This document shows, piece by piece, positions 1-15,116 of a DNA stretch of 64,000 bases. Position 1 is the stretch's first letter; each line of letters opens with the position of its first letter. Location: positions 61,340,025-61,404,024 of the forward strand of contig CP136068.1 of assembly GCA_032622095.1 (NCBI GenBank). The letters are read 5' to 3'. Both the position numbers and the translations under genes were made by a program. The notes under the pieces are model-generated. The model ran no database searches and was not told where the DNA came from. It saw only the letters and a program-made list of their open reading frames with translations. Origin of the DNA: Siphonodentalium dalli (taxonomy: Eukaryota; Mollusca; Scaphopoda; Gadilida; Siphonodentaliidae).

Positions 1-3000
1 ATGTGTGTGGTGGGGATACCTATATATGTATGTGTTGAGGATACCTACATATGTATGTGGTGGGGATACCTATAGATGTATGTTTTGGGGATACCTATAT
101 ATGTATGTGGTAAGGATACCTATATATGTATGTGGTGGGGATACCTATATATGTGTGTGGTGGGGATACCTATAGATGTGTGTGGTGGGGATACATATAT
201 ATGTATTTGGTGGGGATACTATATATGTATGTGGTGGGGATACCTATATATGTATGTGGTGGGGATACCTATAGATGTGTGTGGTGGGGACACCTATATA
301 TGTGTGTGGTGGGGATACCTATATATGTATGTGGTGGGGATACCTATATATGTATGTGGTGGGGATACCTATATATGTGTGTGGTGTGGATAACTATAGA
401 TGTGTGTGATGGGGATACCTATAGATGTATGTGGTGGGGATACCTATATATGTATTTGGTGGGGATACTATATATGTATGTGGTGGGGATACCTATATAT
501 GTATGTGGTGGGGATACCTATATATGTATGTGGTGGGGATACCTATATATGTGTGTGGTGTGGATAACTATAGATGTGTGTGATGGGGATACTTATAGAT
601 GTATGTGGTGGGGAGACCTATATATGTATGTGGTGGGGAGACCTATATATGTGTGTGGTGAGGAGACCTATATATGTGTGTGGTGGGGATACCTATATAT
701 ATGTGTGGTGGGGATACCTATATATGTCTGTGGGGGGGGATACCTATATATGTATGTGGCGGGGAAACCTATAGATGTATGTGGTGGGGATACCTATATA
801 TGTATGTGGTGGGGATACCTATAGATGTGTGTGGTGGGGATACATATAGATGTGTGTGGTGGGGATACCTATATATGTGTGTGGTGGGGATACCTATAGA
901 TGTGTGTGGTGGTGATACCTATATATGTGTGTGATGGGGATACCTATATATGTATGTTGTGGGGATACCTATATATGTGTGTGCTGGGGATACCTATAGA
1001 TGTGTGTGGAGGGATACCTATATATGTGTGTGGTGGGGATACCTATATATGTGTTTGGTGGGGCTACCTATAGATGTGTGTGGTGGGGATACCTATATAT
1101 GTGTGTGGTGAGGATACCTATATATGTGTGTGGTGGGATACCTATATATATGTGTGGTGGGGATACCTATATATGTCTGTGGTGGGGATACCTATATATG
1201 TATGTGGCGGGGATACCTATATATGTATGTGGTGGGGATACCTATAGATGTGTGTGGTGGGGATACATATAGATGTGTGTGGTGGGGATACCTATATATG
1301 TGTGTGGTGGGGATACCTATAGATGTGTGTGGTGGTGATACCTATATATGTGTGTGATGGGGATACCTATATATGTATGTGGTGGGGATACCTATATATG
1401 TGTGTGCTGGGGATACCTATAGATGTGTGTGGTGGGGATACCTATATATGTGTGTGGTGGGGATACCTATATATGTGTGTGGTGGGGAAACATATACATG
1501 TGTGTGGTGGGGATACCTATAGATGTGTGTGGTGGGGATACCTATATATATGTGTGGTGGGGATACCTATATATGTGTGTGGTGGGGATACCTATAGATG
1601 TGTGTGGTGAGGATACCTATATATGTATAAGGTGGTGATACCTATATATGTATGTGGTGGGGATACCTATATATGTATGTGGTGGGGATACCTATATATG
1701 TGTGTGGAGGGGATACATATAGATGTGTGTGGAGGGATACCTATATATGTGTGTGGTGGGGATATCTATATATGTGTTTGGTGGGGATACCTATAGATTT
1801 GTGTTGTGGGGATACCTATATATGTGTGTGGCGGGGATACCTATAGATGTGGTGGGGATACCTATATATGTGTGTGGTGGTGATACCTATATATGTATGT
1901 GGTGGGGATACCTATAGATGTGTGTGGTGGGGATACCTATATATGTGTGTGGTGGGGATACCTATATATGTATGTGGTGGGGATACCTATATATGTATGT
2001 GGTGGGGATACCTATATATGTATGTGGTGGGGATACCTATATATGTGTGTGGTGTGGATAACTATAGATGTGTGTGATGGGGATACCTATATATGTGTGT
2101 GGTGAGGATACCTATATATGTATGTGGTGGGGAGACCTATATATGTGTGTGGTGAGGATACCTATATATGTGTGTGGTGGGGATACCTATATATATGTGT
2201 GGTGGGGATACCTATATATGTCTGTGGTGGGGATACCTATATATGTATGTGGCGGGGATACCTATAGATGTATGTGGTGGTGATACCTATAGATGTGTGT
2301 GGTGGGGATACATATAGATGTGTGTGGTGGGGATACCTATATATGTGTGTGGTGGGGATACCTATAGATGTGTGTGGTGGTGATACCTATATATGTGTGT
2401 GGTGGAGATACCTATATATGTATGTGGTGGGGATACCTATATATGTGTGTGTTGGGGATACCTATAGATGTGTGTGGTGGGGATACCTATATATGTGTGT
2501 GGTGGGGATACCTATATATGTGTGTGGTGGGGATACATATATATGTGTGTGGTGGGGATACCTATAGATGTGTGTGGTGGGGATACCTATATATGTATGT
2601 GGTGGGGATACCTATATATGTGTGTGGTGGGGATACCTATAGATGTGTGTGGAGGGATACCTATATATGTGTGTGGTGGGGATACCTATATATGTGTTTG
2701 GTGGGGATACCTATAGATGTGTGTGGTGGGGATACCTATATATGTGTGAGGTGGGGATACCTATATATGTGTGTGGTGGGGATACCTATATATGTATGTG
2801 GTGGGGATACCTATATATGTATGTGTTGAGGATACCTACATATGTATGTGGTGGGGATACCTATAGATGTATGTTTTGGGGATACCTATATATGTATGTG
2901 GTGAGGATACCTATATATGTATGTGGTGGGGATACCTATATATGTGTGTGGTGGGGATACCTATTGATGTGTGTGGTGGGGATACATATATATGTATTTG

Positions 3001-3104
3001 GTGGGGATACTATATATGTATGTGGTGGGGATACCTATATATGTATGTGGTGGGGATACCTATAGATGTGTGTGGTGGGGACACCTATATATGTGTGTGG
3101 TGGG
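1..3104. repeat. Left array segment with small internal duplications
   Basis: Satellite only. Bases 1 to about 360 recur almost exactly at 2792 to about 3150 (offset 2,791), including the paired markers GTGTTGAGG plus CTACATATG and the rare ATGTATGTTTTGGGG unit. Two short tandem duplications are visible: one of 174 bp, seen by the repeated GGATAAC unit at about 388 and 562, and one of 423 bp, seen by the repeated GGTGGTGATACC stretch at 908 and 1331. The G run at about 731-738 is longer than elsewhere. Confidence 0.85.
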
Positions 3105-4278
3105 GATACCTATATATGTATGTGGTGGGGATACCTATATATGTATGTGGTGGGGATACCTATATATGTATGTGGTGGGGATACCTATATATGTGTGTGG
3201 TGTGGATAACTATAGATGTGTGTGATGGGGATACCTATAGCTGTATGTGGTGGGGAGACCTATATATGTATGTGGTGGGGAGACCTATATATGTGTGTGG
3301 TGCGGAGACCTATATATGTGTGTGGTGGGGATACCAATATATATGTGTGGTGGGGATACCTATATATGTCTGTGGTGGGGATACCTATATATGTATGTGG
3401 CGGGGAAACCTATAGATGTATGTGGTGGGGATACCTATATATGTATGTGGTGGGGATACCTATAGATGTGTGTGGTGGGGATACATATAGATGTGTGTGG
3501 TGGGGATACCTATATATGTGTGTGGTGGGGATACCTATAGATGTGTGTGGTGGTGATACCTATATATGTGTGTGGTGGGGATACCTATATATGTATGTGG
3601 TGGGGATACCTATATATGTGTGTGCTGGGGATACCTATAGATGTGTGTGGTGGGGATACCTATATATGTGTGTGGTGGGGATACCTATATATGTGTGTGG
3701 TGGGGAAACATATACATGTGTGTGGTGGGGATACCTATAGATGTGTGTGGTGGGGATACCTATATATATGTGTGGTGGGGATACCTATATATGTGTGTGG
3801 TGGGGATACCTATAGATGTGTGTGGTGAGGATACCTATATATGTATATGGTGGTGATACCTATATATGTATGTGGTGGGGATACCTATATATGTATGTGG
3901 TGGGGATACCTATATATGTGTGTGGTGGGGATACATATAGATGTGTGTGGAGGGATACCTATATATGTGTGTGGTGGGGATACCTATATATGTGTTTGGC
4001 GGGGATACCTATAGATGTGTGTGGTGGGGATACCTATATATGTGTGAGGTGGGGATACCTATATATGTGTGTGGTGGGGATACCTATATATGTGTGTGGT
4101 GGGGATACCTATATATGTATGTGTTGAGGATACCTACATATGTATGTGGTGGGGATACCTATATATGTATGTGGTGGGGATACCTATATATGTATGTGGT
4201 GAGGATACCTATATATGTATGTGGTGGGGATACCTATGGATGTGTGTGGTGGGGATACCTATAGATGTGTGTGGTGGG
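3105..4278. repeat. 1,174-bp higher-order repeat, copy 1
   Basis: Forty-seven units, one of them 24 bp (the GGAGGGATACC unit near 3951), so 47 x 25 - 1 = 1,174. The marker order is GGATAAC, two GGAGACC units, GTCTGTGG, GGCGGGGA, GTGCTGGGG, GGAAACATATACATG, GTATATGG, GGAGGGATACC, GTTTGG, GTGAGGTGGGG, GTGTTGAGG, CTACATATG. This is the basic cassette that recurs, complete or abridged, through most of the window. Edges are accurate to about 25 bp. Confidence 0.85.
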
Positions 4279-5452
4279 GATACCTATATATGTATGTGGT
4301 GGGGATACCTATATATGTATGTGGTGGGGATACCTATATATGTATGTGGTGGGGATACCTATATATGTGTGTGGTGTGGATAACTATAGATGTGTGTGAT
4401 GGGGATACCTATAGATGTATGTGGTGGGGAGACCTATATATGTATGTGGTGGGGAGACCTATATATGTGTGTGGTGCGGAGACCTATATATGTGTGTGGT
4501 GGGGATACCTATATATATGTGTGGTGGGGATACCTATATATGTCTGTGGTGGGGATACCTATATATGTATGTGGCGGGGAAACCTATAGATGTATGTGGT
4601 GGGGATACCTATATATGTATGTGGTGGGGATACCTATAGATGTGTGTGGTGGGGATACATATAGATGTGTGTGGTGGGGATACCTATATATGTGTGTGGT
4701 GGGGATACCTATAGATGTGTGTGGTGGTGATACCTATATATGTGTGTGGTGGGGATACCTATATATGTATGTGGTGGGGATACCTATATATGTGTGTGCT
4801 GGGGATACCTATAGATGTGTGTGGTGGGGATACCTATATATGTGTGTGGTGGGGATACCTATATATGTGTGTGGTGGGGAAACATATACATGTGTGTGGT
4901 GGGGATACCTATAGATGTGTGTGGTGGGGATACCTATATATATGTGTGGTGGGGATACCTATATATGTGTGTGGTGGGGATACCTATAGATGTGTGTGGT
5001 GAGGATACCTATATATGTATATGGTGGTGATACCTATATATGTATGTGGTGGGGATACCTATATATGTATGTGGTGGGGATACCTATATATGTGTGTGGT
5101 GGGGATACATATAGATGTGTGTGGAGGGATACCTATATATGTGTGTGGTGGGGATACCTATATATGTGTTTGGCGGGGATACCTATAGATGTGTGTGGTG
5201 GGGATACCTTTATATGTGTGAGGTGGGGATACCTATATATGTGTGTGGTGGGTATACCTATATATGTGTGTGGTGGGGATACCTATATATGTATGTGTTG
5301 AGGATACCTACATATGTATGTGGTGGGGATACCTATATATGTATGTGGTGAGGATACCTATATATGTATGTGGTGAGGATACCTATATATGTATGTGGTG
5401 GGGATACCTATGGATGTGTGTGGTGGGGATACCTATAGATGTGTGTGGTGGG
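4279..5452. repeat. 1,174-bp higher-order repeat, copy 2
   Basis: Direct tandem copy of the preceding cassette; every variant marker reappears 1,174 bp downstream with only scattered substitutions (for example CTTTATATG for CTATATATG near 5209). Similarity stops near 5455, where the following units carry GTATTTGG. Bases 4390-5700 are also similar to 6411-7720 at an offset of 2,021. Confidence 0.85.
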
Positions 5453-8400
5453 GATACCTATATATGTATTTGGTGGGGATACTATATATGTATGTGGTGG
5501 GGATACCTATATATGTATGTGGTGGGGATAGCTATATATGTATGTGGTGGGCATACCTATATATGTGTGTGGTGGGGATACCTATAGATGTGTGTGGTGG
5601 GGATACCTATATATGTGTGTGGTGGGGATACCTATATATGTGTGTGGTGGGGATACATATATATGTGTGTGGTGGGGATACCTATAGATGTGTGTGGTGG
5701 GGATATCTATATATGTGTGTGGTGTGGATACCTATATGTGTGTGTGGTGGGGATACCTATAGATGTGTGAGGTGGGGATACCTATATATGTATGTGGTGG
5801 GGATACCTATATATGTGTGTGGTGGGGATACCTATAGATGTGTGTGGAGGGATACCCATATATGTGTGTGGTGGGGATACCTATATATGTGTTTGGTGGG
5901 GATACCTATAGATGTGTGTGGTGGGGATACCTATATATGTGTGAGGTGGGGATACCTATATATGTGTGTGGTGGGGATACCTATATATGTGTGTGGTGGG
6001 GATACCTATATATGTATGTGTTGAGGATACTTACATATGTATGTGGTGGGGATACCTATAGATGTATGTTTTGGGGATACCTATATATGTATGTGGTGAG
6101 GATACCTATATATGTATGTGGTGGGGATACCTATAGATGTGTGTGGTGGGGATACCTATAGATGTGTGTGGTGGGGATACATATATATGTATTTGGTGGG
6201 GATACTATATATGTATGTGGTGGGGATACCTATATATGTATGTGGTGGGGATACCTATAGATGTGTGTGGTGGGGACACCTATATATGTGTGTGGTGGGG
6301 ATACCTATATATGTATGTGGTGGGGATACCTATATATGTATGTGGTGGGGATACCTATATATGTATGTGGTGGGGATACCTATATATGTGTGTGGTGTGG
6401 ATAACTATAGATGTGCGTGATGGGGATACCTATAGATGTATGTGGTGGGGAGACCTATATATGTATGTGGTGGGGAGACCTATATATGTGTGTGGTGCGG
6501 AGACCTATATATGTGTGTGGTGGGGATACCTATATATATGTGTGGTGGGGATACCTATATATGTCTGTGGTGGGGATACCTATATATGTATGTGGCGGGG
6601 AAACCTATAGATGTATGTGGTGGGGATACCTATATATGTATGTGGTGGGGATACCTATAGATGTGTGTGGTGGGGATACATATAGATGTGTGTGGTGGGG
6701 ATACCTATATATGTGTGTGGTGGGGATACCTATATATGTGTGTGGTGGTGATACCTATATATGTGTGTGGTGGGGATACCTATATATGTATGTGGTGGGG
6801 ATACCTATATATGTCTGTGCTGGGAATACCTATAGATGTGTGTGGTGGGGATACCTGTATATGTGTGTGGTGGGGATACCTATATATGTGTGTGGTGGGG
6901 AAACATATACATGTGTGTGGTGGGGATACCTATAGATGTGTGTGGTGGGGATACCTATATATATGTGTGGTGGGGATACCTATATATGTGTGTGGTGGGG
7001 ATACCTATAGATGTGTGTGGTGAGGATACCTATATATGTATATGGTGGTGATACCTATATATGTATGTGGTGGGATTACCTATATATGTATGTGGTGGGG
7101 ATACCTATATATGTGTGTGGTGGGGATACATATAGATGTGTGTGGAGGGATACCTATATATGTGTGTGGTGGGGATACCTATATATGTGTTTGGTGGGGA
7201 TACCTATAGATGTGTGTGGTGGGGATACCTATATATGTGTGAGGTGGGGATACCTATATATGTGTGTGGTGGGGATACCTATATATGTGTGTGGTGGGGA
7301 TACCTATATATGTATGTGTTGAGGATACCTACATATGTATGTGGTGGGGATACCTATAGATGTATGTGGTGGGGATACCTATATATGTATGTGGTGAGGA
7401 TACCTATATATGTATGTGGTGGGGATACCTATAGAAGTGTGTGGTGGGGATACCTATAGATGTGTGTGGTGGGGATACCTATATATGTATTTGGTGGGGA
7501 TACTATATATGTATGTGGTGGGGATACCTATATATGTATGTGGTGGGGATAGCTATATATGTATGTGGTGGGGATACCTATATATGTGTGTGGTGGGGAT
7601 ACCTATAGATGTGTGTGGTGGGGATACATATATATGTGTGTGGTGGGGATACCTATATATGTGTGTGGTGGGGATACATATATATGTGTGTGGTGGGGAT
7701 ACATATATATGTGTGTGGTGGGGATACCTATAGATGTGTGTGGTGGGGATACCTATATGTGTGTGTGGTGGGGATACCCATAGATGTGTGTGGTGAGGAT
7801 ACCTATATATGTATATGGTGATGATACCTATATATGTATGTGGTGGGGATACCTATATATGTATGTGGTGGGGATACCTATATATGTGTGTGGTGGGGAT
7901 ACCTATAGATGTGTGTGGTGGGGATACCTATATATGTGTGTGGTGGGGATACCTATAGATGTGTGTGGTGGGGATACCTATATATGTGTGTGGTGGGGAT
8001 ACCTATATATGTGTGTGGTGGGGAAACCTATAGATGTGTGTGGTGGGGATACCTATATATTTATGTGGTGAGGATATCTACATATGTATGTGGTGGGGAT
8101 ACCTATAGATGTATTTGGTGGGGATACCTATATATGTATGTGGTGAGGATACCTATATATCTATGTGGTGTGGATACCTATAGATGTGTGTGGTGGGGAT
8201 ACCTATAGATGTGTGTGGTGGGGATACCTATATATGTATGTGGTGGGGATACCTATATATGTATGTGGTGGGGATACCTATATATGTATGTGGTGGGGAT
8301 ACCTATATATGTATGTGGCGGGATACCTATAGATGTATGTGGTGGGGATACCTATATATGTATGTGGTGGGGATACCTATAGATGAATGTGGTGGGGATA

Positions 8401-9239
8401 CCTATATATGTATGTGGTGGGGATACCTATATATGTACGTGGTGGGGACACCTATATATGTGTGTGGTGGGGATACCTATAGATGTGTGTGGTGGTGATA
8501 CCTATATATGTGTGTGATGGCGATACCTATATATGTATGTGGTGGGGATACCTATATATGTGTGTGCTGGGGATACCTATAGATATGTGTGGTGGGGATA
8601 CCTATATATGTGTGTGGTGGGGATACCTATATATGTGTGTGGTGGGGAAACATATACATGTGTGTGGTGGGGATACCTATAGATGTGTGTGGTGGGAATA
8701 CCTATATATATGTGTGGTGGGGATACCTATATATGTGTGTGGTGGGGATACCTATAGATGTGTGTGGTGAGGATACCTATATATGTATATGGTGGTGATA
8801 CCTATATATGTATGTGGTGGGGATACCTATATATGTATGTGGTGGGGATACCTATATATGTGTGTGGTGGGGATACATATAGATGTGTGTGGAGGGATAC
8901 CTATATATGTGTGTGGTGGGGATACCTATATATGTGTTTGGTGGGGATACCTATAGATGTGTGTGGTGGGGATATCTATATATGTGAGTGGTGGGGATAC
9001 CTATAGATGTGGTGGGGATACCTATATATGTTTGTGGTGGTGATACCTATATATGTATGTGGTGGGGATACCTATAGATGTGTGTGGTGGGGATACCTAT
9101 ATATGTTTGTGGTGGGGATACCTATATATGTATGTGGTGGGGATACCTATATATGTATGTGGTGGGGATACCTATATATGTATGTGGTGGGGATACCTAT
9201 ATATGTGTGTGGTGTGGATAACTATAGATGTGTGTGATG
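5453..9239. repeat. Array segment of mixed cassettes
   Basis: Satellite only, about 3.8 kb. Bases 6300-7720 repeat 4280-5700 at an offset of 2,021. Bases from about 7745 onward belong to a block that recurs near 18.5 kb. It carries the GATAGC units (about 5527 and 7549) and the 24-bp GGGGATACTATATATG units that mark one branch of the cassette family. No gene, RNA or foreign insertion is visible. Confidence 0.8.
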
Positions 9240-10700
9240 GGGATACCTATTGATGTATGTGGTGGGGAGACCTATATATGTATGTGGTGGGGAGACCTAT
9301 ATATGTGTGTGGTGAGGATACCTGTATATGTGTGTGGTGGGGATACCTATATATATGTGTGGTGGGGATACCTATATATGTCTGTGGTGGGGATACCTAT
9401 ATATGTATGTGGCGGGGATACCTATAGATGTATGTGGTGGGGATACCTATAGATGTGTGTGGTGGGGATACATATAGATGTGTGTGGTGCGGATACCTAT
9501 ATATGTGTGTGGTGGGGATACCTATAGATGTGAGTGGTGGTGATACCTATATATGTGTGTGGTGGAGATACCTATATATGTATGTGGTGGGGATACCTAT
9601 ATATGTGTGTGTTGGGGATACCTATAGATGTGTGTGGTGGGGATACCTATATATGTGTGTGGTGGGGATACCTATATATGTGTGTGGTGGGGATACATAT
9701 ATATGTGTGTGGTGGGGATACCTATAGATGTGTGTAGTGGGGATACCTATATATGTATGTGGTGGGGATACCTATATATGTGTGTGGTGGGGATACCTAT
9801 AGATGTGTGTGGAGGGATACCTATATATGTGTGTGGTGGGGATACCTATATATGTGTTTGGTGGGGATACCTATAGATGTGTGTGGTGGGGATACCTATA
9901 TATGTGTGAGGTGGGGATACCTATATATGTGTGTGGTGGGGATACCTATATATGTGTGTGGTGGGGATACCTATATATGTATGTGTTGAGGATACCTACA
10001 TATGTATGTGGTGGGGATACCTATATATGTATGTGGTGGGGATACCTATATATGTATGTGGTGAGGATACCTATATATGTATGTGGTGGGGATACCTATA
10101 GATGTGTGTGGTGGGGATACCTATATATGTGTGTGGTGGGGATACATATATATGTATTTGGTGGGGATACTATATATGTATGTGGTGGGGATACCTATAT
10201 ATGTATGTGGTGGGGATACCTATATATGTATGTGGTGGGGATACCTATATATGTGTGTGGTGTGGATAACTATAGATGTGTGTGATGGGGATACCTATAG
10301 ATGTATGTGGTGGGAGACCTATATATGTATGTGGTGGGGAGACCTATATATGTGTGTGGTGCGGAGACCTATATATGTGTGTGGTGGGGATACCTATATA
10401 TATGTGTGGTGGGGATACCTATATATGTCTGTGGTGGGGATACCTATATATGTATGTGGCGGGGAAACCTATAGATGTATGTGGTGGGGATACCTATATA
10501 TGTATGTGGTGGGGATACCTATAGATGTGTGTGGTGGGGATACATATAGATGTGTGTGGTGGGGATACCTATATATGTGTGTGGTGGGGATACCTATAGA
10601 TGTGTGTGGTAGTGATACCTATATATGTGTTTGGTGGGGATACCTATATATGTATGTGGTGGGGATACCTATATATGTGTGTGCTGGGGATACCTATAGA
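7745..10700. repeat. 3-kb dispersed block, left copy (pair at 18.5 kb)
   Basis: Matches 18470-21550 in unit-variant order. The offset is 10,723 up to about 8.2 kb and 10,848 from about 8.26 kb on, so the copies differ by 125 bp, exactly five units. Beyond about 10.31 kb the offset shifts by 1 because of a 24-bp GTGGGAGACC unit present only in the left copy. Confidence 0.75.
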
Positions 10701-11584
10701 TGTGTGTGGTGGGGATACCTATATATGTGTGTGGTGGGGATACCTATATATGTGTGTGGTGGGGAAACATATACATGTGTGTGGTGGGGATACCTATAGA
10801 TGTGTGTGGTGGGGATACCTATATATATGTGTGGTGGGGATACCTATATATGTGTGTGGTGGGGATACCTATAGATGTGTGTGGTGAGGATACCTATATA
10901 TGTATATGGTGGTGATACCTATATATGTATGTGGTGGGGATACCTATATATGTATGTGGTGGGGATACCTATATATGTGTGTGGTGGGGATACATATAGA
11001 TGTGTGTGGAGGGATACCTATATATGTGTGTGGTGGGGATACCTATATATGTGTTTGGTGGGGATACCTATAGATGTGTGTGGTGGGGATACCTATATAT
11101 GTGTGAGGTGGGGATACCTATATATGTGTGTGGTGGGGATACCTATATATGTGTGTGGTGGGGATACCTATATATGTATGTGTTGAGGATACCTACATAT
11201 GTATGTGGTGGGGATACCTATAGATGTATGTGGTGGGGATACCTATATATGTATGTGGTGAGGATACCTATATATGTATGTGGTGGGGATACCTATAGAT
11301 GTGTGTGGTGGGGATACCTATAGATGTGTGTGGTGGGGATACCTATATATGTATTTGGTGGGGATACTATATATGTATGTGGTGGGGATACCTATATATG
11401 TATGTGGTGGGGATAGCTATATATGTATGTGGTGGGGATACCTATATATGTGTGTGGTGGGGATACCTATAGATGTGTGTGGTGGGGATACCTATATATG
11501 TGTGTGGTGGGGATACCTATATATGTGTGTGGTGGGGATACATATATATGTGTGTGGTGGGGATACCTATAGATGTGTGTGGTG
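9240..11584. repeat. 2,345-bp tandem higher-order repeat, copy 1
   Basis: Ninety-four units of which five are 24 bp (near 9813, 10168, 10310, 11007 and 11365), so 94 x 25 - 5 = 2,345. It holds two cassettes in series. Marker units recur exactly 2,345 bp downstream, including private variants such as TGTGAGTGGTGG (about 9533) and GTGTAGTGGGG (about 9733). The junction with copy 2 is near 11585, where a CTATTGATG unit is joined to an unrelated preceding unit. Confidence 0.88.
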
Positions 11585-13929
11585 GGGATACCTATTGATG
11601 TATGTGGTGGGGAGACCTATATATGTATGTGGTGGGGAGACCTATATATGTGTGTGGTGAGGATACCTGTATATGTGTGTGGTGGGGATACCTATATATA
11701 TGTGTGGTGGGGATACCTATATATGTCTGTGGTGGGGATACCTATATATGTATGTGGCGGGGATACCTATAGATGTATGTGGTGGGGATACCTATAGATG
11801 TGTGTGGTGGGGATACATATAGATGTGTGTGGTGCGGATACCTATATATGTGTGTGGTGGGGATACCTATAGATGTGAGTGGTGGTGATACCTATATATG
11901 TGTGTGGTGGAGATACCTATATATGTATGTGGTGGGGATACCTATATATGTGTGTGTTGGGGATACCTATAGATGTGTGTGGTGGGGATACCTATATATG
12001 TGTGTGGTGGGGATACCTATATATGTGTGTGGTGGGGATACATATATATGTGTGTGGTGGGGATACCTATAGATGTGTGTAGTGGGGATACCTATATATG
12101 TATGTGGTGGGGATACCTATATATGTGTGTGGTGGGGATACCTATAGATGTGTGTGGAGGGATACCTATATATGTGTGTGGTGGGGATACCTATATATGT
12201 GTTTGGTGGGGATACCTATAGATGTGTGTGGTGGGGATACCTATATATGTGTGAGGTGGGGATACCTATATATGTGTGTGGTGGGGATACCTATATATGT
12301 GTGTGGTGGGGATACCTATATATGTATGTGTTGAGGATACCTACATATGTATGTGGTGGGGATACCTATATATGTATGTGGTGGGGATACCTATATATGT
12401 ATGTGGTGAGGATACCTATATATGTATGTGGTGGGGATACCTATAGATGTGTGTGGTGGGGATACCTATATATGTGTGTGGTGGGGATACATATATATGT
12501 ATTTGGTGGGGATACTATATATGTATGTGGTGGGGATACCTATATATGTATGTGGTGGGGATACCTATATATGTATGTGGTGGGGATACCTATATATGTG
12601 TGTGGTGTGGATAACTATAGATGTGTGTGATGGGGATACCTATAGATGTATGTGGTGGGAGACCTATATATGTATGTGGTGGGGAGACCTATATATGTGT
12701 GTGGTGCGGAGACCTATATATGTGTGTGGTGGGGATACCTATATATATGTGTGGTGGGGATACCTATATATGTCTGTGGTGGGGATACCTATATATGTAT
12801 GTGGCGGGGAAACCTATAGATGTATGTGGTGGGGATACCTATATATGTATGTGGTGGGGATACCTATAGATGTGTGTGGTGGGGATACATATAGATGTGT
12901 GTGGTGGGGATACCTATATATGTGTGTGGTGGGGATACCTATAGATGTGTGTGGTAGTGATACCTATATATGTGTTTGGTGGGGATACCTATAAATGTAT
13001 GTGGTGGGGATACCTATATATGTGTGTGCTGGGGATACCTATAGATGTGTGTGGTGGGGATACCTATATATGTGTGTGGTGGGGATACCTATATATGTGT
13101 GTGGTGGGGAAACATATACATGTGTGTGGTGGGGATACCTATAGATGTGTGTGGTGGGGATACCTATATATATGTGTGGTGGGGATACCTATATATGTGT
13201 GTGGTGGGGATACCTATAGATGTGTGTGGTGAGGATACCTATATATGTATATGGTGGTGATACCTATATATGTATGTGGTGGGGATACCTATATATGTAT
13301 GTGGTGGGGATACCTATATATGTGTGTGGTGGGGATACATATAGATGTGTGTGGAGGGATACCTATATATGTGTGTGGTGGGGATACCTATATATGTGTT
13401 TGGTGGGGATACCTATAGATGTGTGTGGTGGGGATACCTATATATGTGTGAGGTGGGGATACCTATATATGTGTGTGGTGGGGATACCTATATATGTGTG
13501 TGGTGGGGATACCTATATATGTATGTGTTGAGGATACCTACATATGTATGTGGTGGGGATACCTATAGATGTATGTGGTGGGGATACCTATATATGTATG
13601 TGGTGAGGATACCTATATATGTATGTGGTGGGGATACCTATAGATGTGTGTGGTGGGGATACCTATAGATGTGTGTGGTGGGGATACCTATATATGTATT
13701 TGGTGGGGATACTATATATGTATGTGGTGGGGATACCTATATATGTATGTGGTGGGGATAGCTATATATGTATGTGGTGGGGATACCTATATATGTGTGT
13801 GGTGGGGATACCTATAGATGTGTGTGGTGGGGATACCTATATATGTGTGTGGTGGGGATACCTATATATGTGTGTGGTGGGGATACATATATATGTGTGT
13901 GGTGGGGATACCTATAGATGTGTGTGGTG
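11585..13929. repeat. 2,345-bp tandem higher-order repeat, copy 2
   Basis: Near-identical tandem copy of the preceding block. A visible difference is ATAAATG for ATATATG near 12992. The small number of differences implies a recent duplication or gene conversion. Its last part overlaps the start of the 1,672-bp repeat, so the two duplications are nested rather than side by side. Confidence 0.88.
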
Positions 13930-15116
13930 GGGATACCTATATATGTGTGTGGTGTGGATACCTATATGTGTGTGTGGTGGGGATACCTATAGATGTGTGT
14001 GGTGAGGATACCTATATATGTGTGTGGTGGGGAAACCTATAGATGTGTGTGGTGGGGATACCTATATATTTATGTGATGAGGATATCTACATATGTATGT
14101 GGTGGGGATACCTATAGATGTATTTGGTGGGGATACCTATATATGTATGTGGTGAGGATACCTATATATATATGTGGTGTGGATACCTATAGATGTGTGT
14201 GGTGGGGATACCTATAGATGTGTGTGGTGGGGATACCTATATATGTATGTGGTGGGGATACATATAGATGTGTGTGGTGGGAATACCTATATATGTATGT
14301 GGTGGGGATACCTATATATGTATGTGGTGGGGATACCTATATATGTATGTGGTGGTGATACCTATATATGTATGTGGTGATGATACCTATATATGTATGT
14401 GGTGGGGATACCTATATATGTATGTGGTGGGGATACCTATATATGTATGTGGCGGGATACCTATAGATGTATGTGGTGGGGATACCTATATATGTATGTG
14501 GTGGGGATACCTATAGATGAATGTGGTGGGGATACCTATATATGTATGTGGTGGGGACACCTATATATGTACGTGGTGGGGACACCTATATATGTGTGTG
14601 GTGGGGATACCTATAGATGTGTGTGGTGGTGATACCTATATATGTGTGTGATGGGGATACCTATATATGTATGTGGTGGGGATACCTATATATGTGTGTG
14701 CTGGGGATACCTATAGATGTGTGTGGTGGGGATACCTATATATGTGTGTGGTGGGGATACCTATATATGTGTGTGGTGGGGAAACATATACATGTGTGTG
14801 GTGGGGATACCTATAGATGTGTGTGGTGGGGATACCTATATATATGTGTGGTGGGGATACCTATATATGTGTGTGGTGGGGATACCTATAGATGTGTGTG
14901 GTGAGGATACCTATATATGTATATGGTGGTGATACCTATATATGTATGTGGTGGGGATACCTATATATGTATGTGGTGGGGATACCTATATATGTGTGTG
15001 GTGGGGATACATATAGATGTGTGTGGAGGGATACCTATATATGTGTGTGGTGGGGATACCTATATATGTGTTTGGTGGGGATACCTATAGATGTGTGTGG
15101 TGGGGATACCTATATA
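13445..15116. repeat. 1,672-bp tandem higher-order repeat, copy 1
   Basis: Sixty-seven units with three 24-bp units (GGGGATACTATATATG near 13707, GGCGGGATACC near 14452, GGAGGGATACC near 15025), so 67 x 25 - 3 = 1,672. The rare variants ATTTATGTGATGAGG (about 14067) and TATAGATGAATG (about 14513) recur 1,672 bp downstream. Confidence 0.85.
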
